From Paratrimastix pyriformis (lineage: Eukaryota; Preaxostyla; Paratrimastigidae): a DNA stretch of 64,000 bases. Position 1 is the first letter of the stretch, and each line of letters opens with the position of its first letter. The notes under the pieces were generated by a model. The model saw only the letters and a list, made by a program, of their open reading frames with translations. It did no database searches and had not been told where the DNA came from. The stretch covers positions 304,001 to 368,000 of the forward strand of contig JAPMOS010000008.1 of the NCBI GenBank assembly GCA_027972325.1, written 5' to 3'. Below are positions 53,183-63,275 of the stretch, in pieces. A program made the position numbers and the translations under genes.

Positions 53183-56100
53183 TCAACAACGAAGGCAACC
53201 GCGTGAAGAAAGGAAATCTGGAAATACAAAAGGGGGGAGGGAGGGAGGAGGGGGGTCGCGATTATTGGCTCGCCACCGGAGGCTGCTGGGAGGAGGCTGT
53301 GGTGCGAGGGGCAGGGCGTGGTGGGAGGGGCGGCATGCGCCGAGGGGGTGGAGACGCCGTGGGCCCGGATGGCGTCGGCAGGGGCGGGGTGCCGGCGGGG
53401 AGCGGGATGGGGATGGGGCCGGGGAGGGCAGCGGAGGTGGCAGCGGAGTGGGCACTGGGACTGGAGTAGGAGCATACTCCGGGGTTGTGGGGGCTTCGGC
53501 TGGGGCAGCCGGGGCAGCCGGGGCAGCCGGGGCAGCCGGGGCAGCCGGGGGGGATGCGGCCGGGGCGTCCGTCGATCCGGTGGCAGAGTGTGATGGGGGC
53601 GGGGGCAGGGCGGCAACGGGGGCTCCTGCGCCCAAAAAGGAGGCCGGAGCCGCGGTCGGGGCACTGCTGTCTGCGGGGGGAGAGCCCGAGGAGGATGCGG
53701 ATGTGGATGCGGGTACCTCCGGCGGGGTGGTGGATCCCGGGGCGGCGGGAGGGGATGTGGACGGGGCCGCCGACGGGGCCGGGGACGAGCCGACAGCCGG
53801 GGGCGGAAGGGGCGTCGGCGCGGCCACGATGGCCGCCGGCCCGGAAATCCTGTCGCACCCGAAGATCGTGCGCACCCCCACCCACCCACGGAGCAAGCGA
53901 TGGAGGCAGACGGGTGAGCCACGGGCATCCGACCACCGCATCCACGCGGCAGGGCTCACGGGGCGCCCATCCACCACCACCAGTCCCAGGATGGGGGATG
54001 GGAGCGGACCTGCCGACCGCCTTGAGCACCACGGGGCCGCGGTGCCTAGTGGCCGCCGGCGCAGGGGCAGCAGCGGCAGCGCCCTTCGCGGCCGGCCGGC
54101 CGGGCCCGTGAGAAGCGGTCCCCCGGCCCCGTCCGCGCACCGACCCCCCACGGCCACCCGAATCGGCCGGTCCGGCCTCTCGGGGAGCGGGTGTGGTCGT
54201 CCCTGCTGCTGTGAGCGGCGGGGGAGCAGGGTTGGCGGCGGGGGACCGGGAATGGCCCGGGGCATCGGCCGATGGCTGCGGGTCTCCGACCGGGGGTGAG
54301 GTCGGCACGCTGAGGGCCGGGGGCATGACCATGGGCATGGGCATGGGCAGGGCCATGGGTACCTGTGGCGGCGGGGTGGTCACGGGCGATATGGTCATGG
54401 GCATGGCCATGGGCATGGGCATGGCCCCGTGGAGTGGGGGCGGTGTCGACCAGGCCGCGGGAGGGAGCGGCGACGGGGAAGGCGGCCCGGCGTGTGGCGA
54501 CTGGGTGGACGATGCTCGGGCGGGGGCTCCCTGTCCCTGTCCCTGGCCATGGCCCTGGGCGGCCGGGCGGGGTCGGGCGGGCGATGTGGACGAGGCCTTC
54601 GGGCCGGCCGATGGGGAGGATCCGCTGGTCGGGGACGGGGCGGCGGCGGAGGCAGCGACGGCGGCCCCGGGAGCAGCCGGGGCGGCGTGGTGCAGGGCGG
54701 GCAGCGGGGCCAGCATCCGCTTGAGGGAGGCCTGCGTCCAGCCGGCCAGGTAGGGGCTGGCGCTGTGCAGGAAGGACCCGTGTCCGCCCGCCGCCAGGGA
54801 CTGAGGCGGCGCCCGCTGCGGGGCGGCCAGACGGGACGAGGGCGAGCCGGCCGAGTGCTGGGTGGGGCCGGCCGAGGAGGAGGAGACCGACCCGGGACCC
54901 GCCGCTGGGTGGGGGCGACTGGGGGGCTCGACCGGGGGCATCCCGGGCCCCATGGCCATGGCCAGACCCATGCTTGCGCCACCCCGGGGCGAGACGGGCA
55001 TGGGGCGCGGCGCCCGGGGCCGCGGGTGGGGCGAGGGGAAGAGGGCGTGCGGCTGGGGCTCGTCCTCGTCGCTCGGCGTGGCGGGCACCTCGGCCTCGGG
55101 GGCGGCCTGCTGGTCATGCATCGCCTGCACCAGCACCTGCTCCCACCCACCCGCACCCAGGGATGAGCGGGGGCTGGCCGACCGAGTGCGGCGAGGGAGG
55201 GCAGGGGGGGGCGAGGGGCAGGCACTTGCCGCACGAGCACACCGTCCGCGGATGAACCGCATTTCAAACGGCCCCAAACGGCCCCACAGGGGGTGCGGAT
55301 CGGCCGCAGACCGCGAGGAGCTGCTGGAAGTCGCGCGGGGCGAGCTTCACGTCGAGCTGAGCCAACTCGGCTGCCAGGGCCTCGGCCGCCTCGGCGCTCC
55401 CCGTGGCCGCCTGCAGCTGCGGTGGTGGGCGCGCCGATGACAGGGCCAGGCTCCAGGCGTCGCGGGCCGCGGCCGGACCTGCGGCCGGGGGCGAGGGCGG
55501 TGGCGGCGCGGTGATGGCGGGCTGAAGGGGCGGCGGGCCGGCCATGGGGAGGGTCCCCGCAGCAGCGGCCGCACTTCGGTCGGTGGCCTGAACTGCCTCG
55601 GCCGCCGCTGCAGCCGTCGTGAGAGCGGGTGCGGGTGCGGGTGCGGGTGCGGGTGCGGGTGCGGGTGCGGGTGCGGGTGCGGGTGCGGGTGCGGGTGCGG
55701 GTGCGGGTGCGGGTGCGGGTGCGGGTGCGGGTGCGGGTGCGGGTGCGGTGGGGACTGTGGGTGCCCACGCGGAGTCCGCAGGGGCAGGCGCCGTGGTGGG
55801 GCCGGGGCCGAACGATGATGGTGATGATGGCGATGGCGGTGGGGGTTGTGTGGCCAGGAGCGGCCCCTGCGAGCCGAAGATGCGTCCGCTCCCGCTGAGA
55901 TCTAGGAGGGCGGCGGGGACACGAGACGAGACGAGACGAGACGAGATGTGAGGACAAGGACGATGGTGGCATGATGGAAAGCATGATTATTCCCCCCCCC
56001 CCCCCCCCCCCCCCCCCCTCCCCAGAGGAGCATCGACAAGGCGAACGGACCACCGCGGGTGGGTGCGGGCGAGTGGGCAGCCCGAGGCTGCTGCTGGCCG

Positions 56101-59100
56101 CCCGTCCCCCGGAGCCCCCCGGCCATGCCGCTGCCCTTGCGGAGCATGGGGAGCCGTGCGGGCGGCTCCTCGCCACGCCGCCGGGCCTGCCCGCTGCCCG
56201 GGGCCTGGCCGCCGCCGACGGGGACCTGCGGGCCGTCCCGGCGCCTGGGCGGGGGCGTAGTGGCCGAGCGGGGCGAGGGCGAGCCCTCCGAGCGGGTCCC
56301 GTCCTCGCCCGGGATGGTCAGCGGGGCAAGCAGCCGCGGGGGCGGGGCGGCACCCTGGGACCCCTCCGCACCCGGGGTCCGTGCCGCCGCCTGCCGGGCC
56401 GCCGCGGCAGCAGGGAGGAGCCCAAGTTCGCCGCCGGGCCCACTCGCAGTCCCGGGAGAGGGCGTCGGATCAGGAAGGGGCTGTGCGGATGCGGCTGCAG
56501 GGGTGGCCGGGGTGGCGGACGCGGTGGTGGTGGTTGCGGGGCTGTGCTGCTGCTGCTCCCTGGCGGGGCTCCGGCGGGCGGTTGCGGGGGGCGTGGGGGT
56601 GCGCAGGCCCGATCGCTTGCGGTTGCGGCGCTCGCGGAGGCGGCGGAGCCGCTCGAGGTGGTTGCGGGCCAGCAGGGCCGAGGTGAAGCGCAGTTCGGTC
56701 TCCAGGTGCCGCGGGTCGGCGGCGGCGGCGGCCCCCGGCTGCTGCTGGTGTGGGGGCTGGTGGGGCGCGGCCAGCTCGCGGATGGCGGCGTCGGACTTGG
56801 GGAAGAGGAACGCGGTCAGGAGCTCGTCCAGCTCGGCCAGCCGGGCCCACTCCTCCTCCTCGTCGGCCGACCCGGCCGCCTCGGGGCCCGCCGCCTGGTC
56901 CGCCTCCCCGCCCAGGCTGCTGTCTTCATCCGTCCCTTGTGGCCCGCCGGGGGTCTGGGGCTCCTTCACACCCGGTTGGGGCTGTGGTTGGGGTGGCTGT
57001 GGCTGTGGCTGTGGCTGTGGCTGGGTCGAGGGGGATGGGGCGGACTCTGGAGGGTGATGGAGCCCCGCCGTCTGGGGAGCATCGACGGTGGGAGCTGCAG
57101 GGGCGATGGTCGGTCGGGCGGCAGCGGATGAAGAGGCGATGGTTGTGGCCGCAGGGGCGATGATTGTGGAGGGAGCGGCGGGGGTGGAGGGGGCGGGGGT
57201 GGCAGTGGCAGATGCCGGGGGCGGTGGGGTGGTGGGAAGGATGGCCCCGACATCCGGGGCCGGCGCCTCGGCAGGAGCGGCGGGAGCCACCGGAGTGGCC
57301 GCCAGCGGGGGGGCAGCCGCGGGTGTCGCGGGTGTGCGCGCGGGTGCCGACGCGAGGAGGGAGGCCGGTGTCCTGGGGGAGGCCGTCAGGCGGGGCGGGT
57401 GCCCGAGGCCAATCGCTGGCCGCAGTGGGCTGCTGCTGCTGCCGCTGCTCAGGAGGGGCGGCGCCATCATGGGCGACGGAGGGGTGGCCGTGGGTGTGGG
57501 CGTGGCCGTGGCGGGCCGGTCGGCCAGCTGGGCCTGCTGCTGCTTGATGAGGGCCTGCTGCTGGCGGAGGACCTCGGCCAGAGCCCCGACCTGGGCACCG
57601 CTGTCGGCGGCGTCCTGCCGGGCCCGGCGGAGGGTCGCCTGCAAGGTGCGCACCCGGCCCTGGGCCTCGGCCATGGCCAGACACTGAGGTGGCGGGTGGG
57701 GCGGGGCGGGGGCGGATGAGGGGGCCTGCCGGGGGCTGGGGGCGGGCGGACCTGCTCGGCGTGGAGGATGGTCCAGGCCCGGTTGGCGTCCTCCAGGCGG
57801 CGGCTGGCCTGGGCGCGGATGGCCGCCAGGGCCGCCCGGGTGGCCAGCTGGGCCTCCTCCCAGCGGACGGCCCACCCGTGCCGCTCGTCCTGCTGGCGCA
57901 GCGTCACCTCCTGCTCCCCCAACCACAACCAACCACCAGCACCCGGGAAAGAGTGAGGGCGAGGTGGGGGACGGGGGGGCAGCCAGACCCACTCGCGGGC
58001 CGAGTGCATGGCAGCCTGCAGGTGGGCGCGGGCGTGGCTGTGGAGGCTCTCCAGCATCGCACCCACGTCGGCGCTCGGCATCGGCATCGGCATCGGCGGC
58101 ATCGGCACCGGCGGCATCGCCGAGTCGTCAAACCCACCGGCGGCGCGCTCGCGCACCTCCCCCACCCGCGCCGCCTCACCCTCGGCCTGAGCCTCGTCAA
58201 TCTGGCTCCCCTCCGCCTCGGCCTGCCCGTCGGTGTCTGTGTCCTCCGTCCCCGCGTCGCCCGCCAGCGCCGGGGGTGCGCCGACCGCCGTCCGGACGGC
58301 GCCCCAGAGGCGCTTAGAGGCCGCGGCCAGGGCCACGGCGGGCGGGGTCCGGGGCCGGTCGTCCTCCATCTGCCAGCGGCCGGCCACCTCGCACCCGCGG
58401 GCGATCGACTGCGGCTGGGCGGGCAGGGCCTCCAGGGGCACCAGGGCGAGGGCCCCCATGGCCTGGGCCGCCAGCCGTTCCGCCCAGCTGCGCATCGCGA
58501 AGGCGGCCCGGTCGGCCTGGACACGGGCCAGTTGCCGGACGGCCGCCAGGAGGCCCACCGACATGGCCGGGACGGCCACCTGGGCGGAGGCCCACAGGGC
58601 GGCCTGTTGCTTGCGGAGGAGCCCCTCCAGGGCAGCCACGTGGGCCTCGTGGGCGCGCCGCAGGTCGGCGCGGGCCTCCGCGAAGCCGGAGTGGGCATCA
58701 CGCAGCGCCATTTGGGCCTGTGCGGTGTGCGGTGTGCGGTGTGCGGTGTGCGGTGTGCAGTGCGCGGTGTGCGGTGTGCGGTGTGCGGTGTGCGGTGTGC
58801 GGTGTGCGGTGTGCGGTGTGCGGTGTGCGGTGTGCGGTGTGCGGTGGTCAGGGGCGATGGGGCGGCACGTCCAGCGCAGGGAACAATTCCAGCAGGGGAG
58901 GGAGGTCTGAGGCTACAGGGAGGGGCTCGGGTCGGACCTGTTCGCGCTGCTGGGCGAGGACGCGCAGCTGGGCGGCCATCTCGGCGCACTCCCACTCGTG
59001 GTGGGCCCGCAGGGCGGCCAGGGCCCCCTCGGCCTTGTCCAGGGCCTCGGCCAGGCCGCGTTCCTGCTCGGCCACCGTCTCAGCGCACCGCTGACGAAGC

Positions 59101-60578
59101 GCACCCAAGGCCTGGGCGTGCTCGCTCTCGGCCTGCGCCTGCGCCTCGGCCAGCAGCCTGGAGGCCTCCCGCCGGGCATCGGCCTGCGAGTTGCTGGCCT
59201 CGAGGCGGCCCTCCTCGCGGGCTCGCGGCACCTCGGCCTGCAGGGCGGCCAGCTGGGCCTGCAGCTCGTCCTGGGCCTGGGTCGCCTCGGCCAGGGCCGC
59301 CTGGTAGGAGGCGTGCTGGGCCTCCATGGCCCCCTCGGTCTGCCGCTGGTACTCGGCAAGGCTCTGCGGGCGTCGTCGGGGTTGGGGCGGATCCGGGTGA
59401 GTGCCACTCGCACCCCTTGGGGGGGGGGGGAGGGAGGGGGGGAGGTGGGGGCAGCGGTGCAGCCGGCGGATGGCCACGGACCCCGCGGAGGTCGGCGATC
59501 TCGGATGTGTGGGCCCGGGCCACCTCGGCGAGGCGGGCCTCCTGCTCCAGCAGCGTCTGCGCGCGGCCACAAGCGGATGAGACACAATTCCCCCCGGGGC
59601 CCGACCCATCCATCCGGAGGTCCGATCCCCGGAGTGCACCCACTGATCATCCGCAGGACCGAAGCGGGCCAGGGCGGGACGGACCTGCTCCAGCCGGGCG
59701 CGGGCCTCACGGGCCGCGGTCAGGTCGCGGTCGCGCTGCTCGGCCCAGGCGGCCTCCTGCTGGCCCTGCTGCTGCGTGGCGAGGGCTGCCTGGGTCTGGG
59801 TCTCCTTGAGCATGTTCAGGGCCTCCTGGTGCTGCTGCCCCACCACCTCCAGCTGGACGCACGATGGGGGGGGAGGGGGGGGGGGGGGGGGGGAAACCAT
59901 GGAGGGGCGACGGAGGGTGGTCTCGGGAAAGACCTGGCGAGATAGTAGATCCAGTTGAGATTGTGACACGGAGTATTCGGCGGCGCTCTGGCAGAGCATT
60001 TGCTCGGCCTGGAGCGCGAGCCAGACGAGGGCGGACTGAAGGGCCGGGAAGTGAGCGGGGAATGTCGACTGTGCGTGGCAGACCTGAATGCTCGCCTGAT
60101 GTGTGGTCATTTGCTCGATAAGGTTGTCCTGGTCGCCGCGCAACTGGGCGTTCTCTTCCTACGGGAGATGTATAGATGCGGGACGTTCCGATCAAACAGA
60201 CATGAGTGCCGGCCAGTCGCGCCTGCAAGTCGTCTCGTTCTTCAACAACCTGAACGTGCGCGCTTTCCAGTGCCAGATATTGCCCTCTCAAAGATTCAAG
60301 TTCTCGCCTAATCTCATCCTTCTCCCGTGTCGCGCTGGCTGCCTGCGCTTCAGCCGCCTGAAGGCGGTCTTTGAGCAAAGCGTTTTCGAGGGCGTACGCA
60401 TGCTGCTCATTTTGAATTCGTTGGCAGGCTGCAAGACGTGAAAACAGTCGGGTATATGGGGGCGCAGACCAATTTCTAGCCTATCCTTGGTTTCCTCAAA
60501 TCCGGCTGCCAGAGAGCTGACCTCTTGTGTTCCAGTCGCTTTAACAGGAGCGATTCCGAGCTCCACGTCAGCCATCAA
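53183..60578 (-). CDS. Long coiled-coil protein with Pro/Ala-rich C-terminal half, unrecognised
   Basis: The start at 60578 gives MMADVELGIAPVKATGTQEV, then after a GTCTG intron ACQRIQNEQHAYALENALLK and long heptad-type helices (REKDEIRRELESLRGQYLAL, HQEALNMLKETQTQAALATQ, YQAALAEATQAQDELQAQLA, HHEWECAEMAAQLRVLAQQR, AQGRVRTLQATLRRARQDAA). The coiled coil covers roughly 60,400-57,500. The second half is Pro/Ala/Ser/Thr low complexity with two short ordered islands: ETELRFTSALLARNHLERLR near 56,690, and AELAQLDVKLAPRDFQQLLA joined to VLVQAMHDQQ near 55,330/55,130. Met-Pro-rich (PMPMAMPM) and Gly-Arg (GGRGGSVRGRGRG) stretches follow. I treat this as one gene because GTCCG/GTCTG junctions keep the frame open throughout, but two genes are possible. 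No family or function is recognised. Confidence 0.6.
55626..55747 (-). repeat. (GGGTGC)n hexanucleotide repeat within coiled-coil gene
   Basis: About 20 GGGTGC units. On the coding strand one frame gives Pro-Ala repeats that continue flanking Pro/Ala-rich coding sequence (APADSAWAPTVPTAPAPAP), so this repeat is probably translated. Confidence 0.85.
55992..56018 (+). repeat. C27 homopolymer, G on the coding strand, in coiled-coil gene
   Basis: 27 consecutive C on the plus strand inside an intron of the minus-strand gene. It is one of the few long runs with G on the coding strand. Confidence 0.9.
58713..58852 (-). repeat. 7-bp repeat (GTGTGCG)n in coiled-coil gene intron
   Basis: About 19 units, with two variants near 58757-58765, between the exon starting AQMALRDAHSGFAEARADLR and the preceding exon ending AQLRVLAQQREQ. 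Confidence 0.92.
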
Positions 60579-61355
60579 GAGACTGACCCAGAACGCTCGG
60601 ATAGCGAAAAAAACCCAATGGGATTAAGAGATCAGGTACGGAATTTGAAATGGTGTTTTGTGTGCGTCATGGCTTTCGTTGGGGACGGAAGATTTCGGAA
60701 AGGTTTTATGAAGCGGAGTTCGACATGCCCTCATCGTGAAGGCGATCATTTTCGTCGAATTGATTCTTATCATGAAAAAGGACTCGGACTCGCAGGCAAA
60801 CCCAACCAAGAGACTCTCCAAGGAACACACTCCTGGCGAATTCGTAGAGAGAGGAGAAGATGGCGTGGTATGTGATCGCATCGGTACAGTAAGAGTGTGG
60901 TGACCCCAAATTGAGTGTTCGGGCCCATTTACCATTGTGTTTCGAGTCGAACTCGGTCCACCACTGACACCAATTCACAGCGTTGGGTGATGGGTGCGCC
61001 CCAAACGTTCGTTTGACAGACCCACCCCATATCGATGACCTCGCGCCCGCTCGTTTGAAGAGTTCGGCTTCCGCTTTTTTGGGCGGGTGTCAACTGACCC
61101 GACCAGGTCGTTGGTTTCCGACAGGGCCGATCAGGTGGGAGCGTGCAGGGGAGGACAGAATCGTCCTACAGGTTTGCGGGACCAAAGGCACTTTCGATGA
61201 TATCAAGCCAGCGATGAGGAAATGTCGACGATTCTGATGATCGGCACCAACGGAGCATCAACTCCTCTCGGAGCTCCTCTTTCACCGCCCGAAAAATAGT
61301 GCATCGTTCCCCGCGTTATAACTACACGCGAAAGAGTTAAACTCAACGTTCCTCG
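60579..61355. other. Divergent promoter region coiled-coil gene / Aha1
   Basis: 777 bp of near-balanced base composition, distinctly AT-richer than flanking genes. Reading frames of about 90-115 codons occur on both strands but show no domain, splice or start evidence, so none is called. Confidence 0.5.
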
Positions 61356-62065
61356 ATGGAGTCTCAGCCCCCCTCTGCCGCTCCTCGGACTTCTCCCACT
61401 CCTGCCCAGCAGCACGTTTCTTCGACGTCTTCTGCATGGAATGTGAATGCCTGGTTTGTTTTCCTCCCTCCGATTTCGCCGACCCGTTCGTCCGTAGGCA
61501 CTGGGAGGAGCGCCCTCAGACCCTTTTTGCTAAGGAGCGGATTCCTCAGCTTCTCACCGACCTCCGGGTCGATTTTGAGGGCGGCTACTGCAAGATTTCC
61601 CGCGTCGACACTGTGGAGGGTGACGCCACCATTAACATCAGGAAACAGAAGAAAATGGTCCGTGTAAGCTTTCGCTTTCTTTTGGTTGGTCCTCATGGAT
61701 CGTTTTGTCTAGGGTCGGTCCCCGCATGATCATTCTTTACTCTGTTTCTCACCACCGATTCAGTGAACTACGAACTGAATGTGACTTGCAGCTGGGAGGG
61801 TGAGATGAAGGTGGGTGAGGACACCAAGAAGGCCTTCGGTAAGGTGCGGCTTCCTTACGTTTGCGAAGATGTTGAGGATGGTCTGGTGCGGGTTCACCCC
61901 GGTCGTGACCGTTTCCTTCTTGCCCCTGTAGGCCAGTACAACATCGAAATCACTTGCGATGGCAGCGAGCCACACCAACAGGCCCTGAGGCAGAAGATGG
62001 AGGGTGTCCGGCCCGCTGTCCTGGCCAAGCTGGCCGATTTTGTTGCCGAGCTGGCCAGCCGGTAA
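61356..62065 (+). CDS. Aha1 N-terminal-domain protein, Hsp90 ATPase activator
   Basis: Three exons, 61356-61453, 61498-61661 and 61764-62065, join in frame to 187 residues. After a ~25-residue Ser/Pro/Ala leader the sequence reads WNVNAWHWEERPQ, then LRVDFEGGYCKISRVDTVEG, DATINIRKQKKMV, NYELNVTCSWEGEMK and GKVRLPYVCEDVED, LRQKMEGVRPAVLAKLADFV, which is the Aha1 N-domain (NVNNWHW, EASINNRKGK). That domain binds the Hsp90 middle segment and arranges its catalytic loop. The C-terminal AHSA1 half of animal and yeast Aha1 is absent, making this similar to yeast Hch1. The donor at 61662 (GTGTAAG) is one of few with a purine at +3. Confidence 0.92.
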
Positions 62066-62572
62066 CATCCACTTCCAAGGCAGGTGCGCGCGTGGTTTCA
62101 TTTTTGGTTGGACCTCTTTTCTTTTTTGGGCCGCCGGAACTCCCCGGGTCATGTACCCCTCCTTCTCTTCGTCGTGTCCCGGCCCGCTTCCGGCGGACCT
62201 GCCGCCCCGAGGTGGGAAACACTTGGCTCGGCTCTTCCGGTGCGGCGTCTGGAGACGAGGGGGTGATCGAGGGCATGATATTTGGGCGACCGGTGCCGAG
62301 CCGAGACGAGGAAGGAGTCCGCGAGACAGAAGATGGAGAGCAGGGCTTGCATGCACGCCCCCCCAAAAAATAAGCGCGCGCAGTCACTGAGACCGTGCGG
62401 CGCAGGAAGTGTGGCCCCTTCCCGTGGGGGGTGGGGGACTGCAGTCGCACCCGAAACAACCAGACTCCCGCAGGGGGAGGATCGGTCAAGAGAGAAGAAA
62501 ACGAGGGCGAGGGCGAGGGCGAGGGGTGGAAAGGTGGGGGAGAAGGAGACGGGTCCGTGGTCCCGTGAGCGT
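62066..62572. other. Convergent intergenic region Aha1 / KBL
   Basis: About 500 bp of 3' sequence with no gene seen. Confidence 0.5.
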
Positions 62573-63244
62573 TCAAAGGAATGCCGAGTGGACGATGCCC
62601 TTGGCGCGGCCCACCTCGAGGAAGCAGGCGATGGCCCGCTCGAGTTGCTCCCGGGTATGGGCAGCCGATATTTGGACCTGCATAGAGCAGCGAGATGCGG
62701 AGGGGGGGATGAGCGCAAGAGCCCCTGGTTCCCAACCCCTCTCGTTCGGACTCGGAGGGGGGGGGGGGGGGGGGGGGTACGGACGCGAATCCGGGCCATG
62801 CCCTTGGACACGACGGGGAAGCTGAAGGGCACCACGTAGATGCCGAGCTGCAGCATCTCCTCGGCGAACTCGTTGGCCAGGCGCGCGTCGCCGATCATGA
62901 TCGACACGATCGGGTGCACGCTGGGCCGGATGCTGAACCCGGCCTCGGTCATCTTCTCCCGGAAAAAGCGCGTGTTCTCGGCGAGCTTGTCGCGGAGCTG
63001 GGTGCTGGCCGAGAGGATCTCGAAGGTCTTCAGGGCGGCCCCGACGATGGGCGGGGGCACCGTGTTCGAGAAGAGGTACGGTCGGCTCCGCTGGCGCAGC
63101 ATGGCAATAATCTCACGGCGGCCCGTGGTGAACCCGCCCGAGCCACCACCGAGCGCCTTGCCCAACGTGGACGTGATCACGTCGACCTGGCCCAGGCAGT
63201 GGCAATGCTCGGCCGTGCCCCGGCCCGTTTGGCCCAAGAACCCT

Positions 63245-63275
<31 letters not shown>

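Noticed and set aside
58713-58852. Telomere-like repeat
   Set aside because: The unit GTGTGCG is internal to a gene and unlike known telomere repeats. It is a simple intronic repeat.
60579-61355. Small genes of about 90-115 codons on either strand
   Set aside because: No motifs, no splice signals and unusual composition. The region is better read as a divergent promoter.
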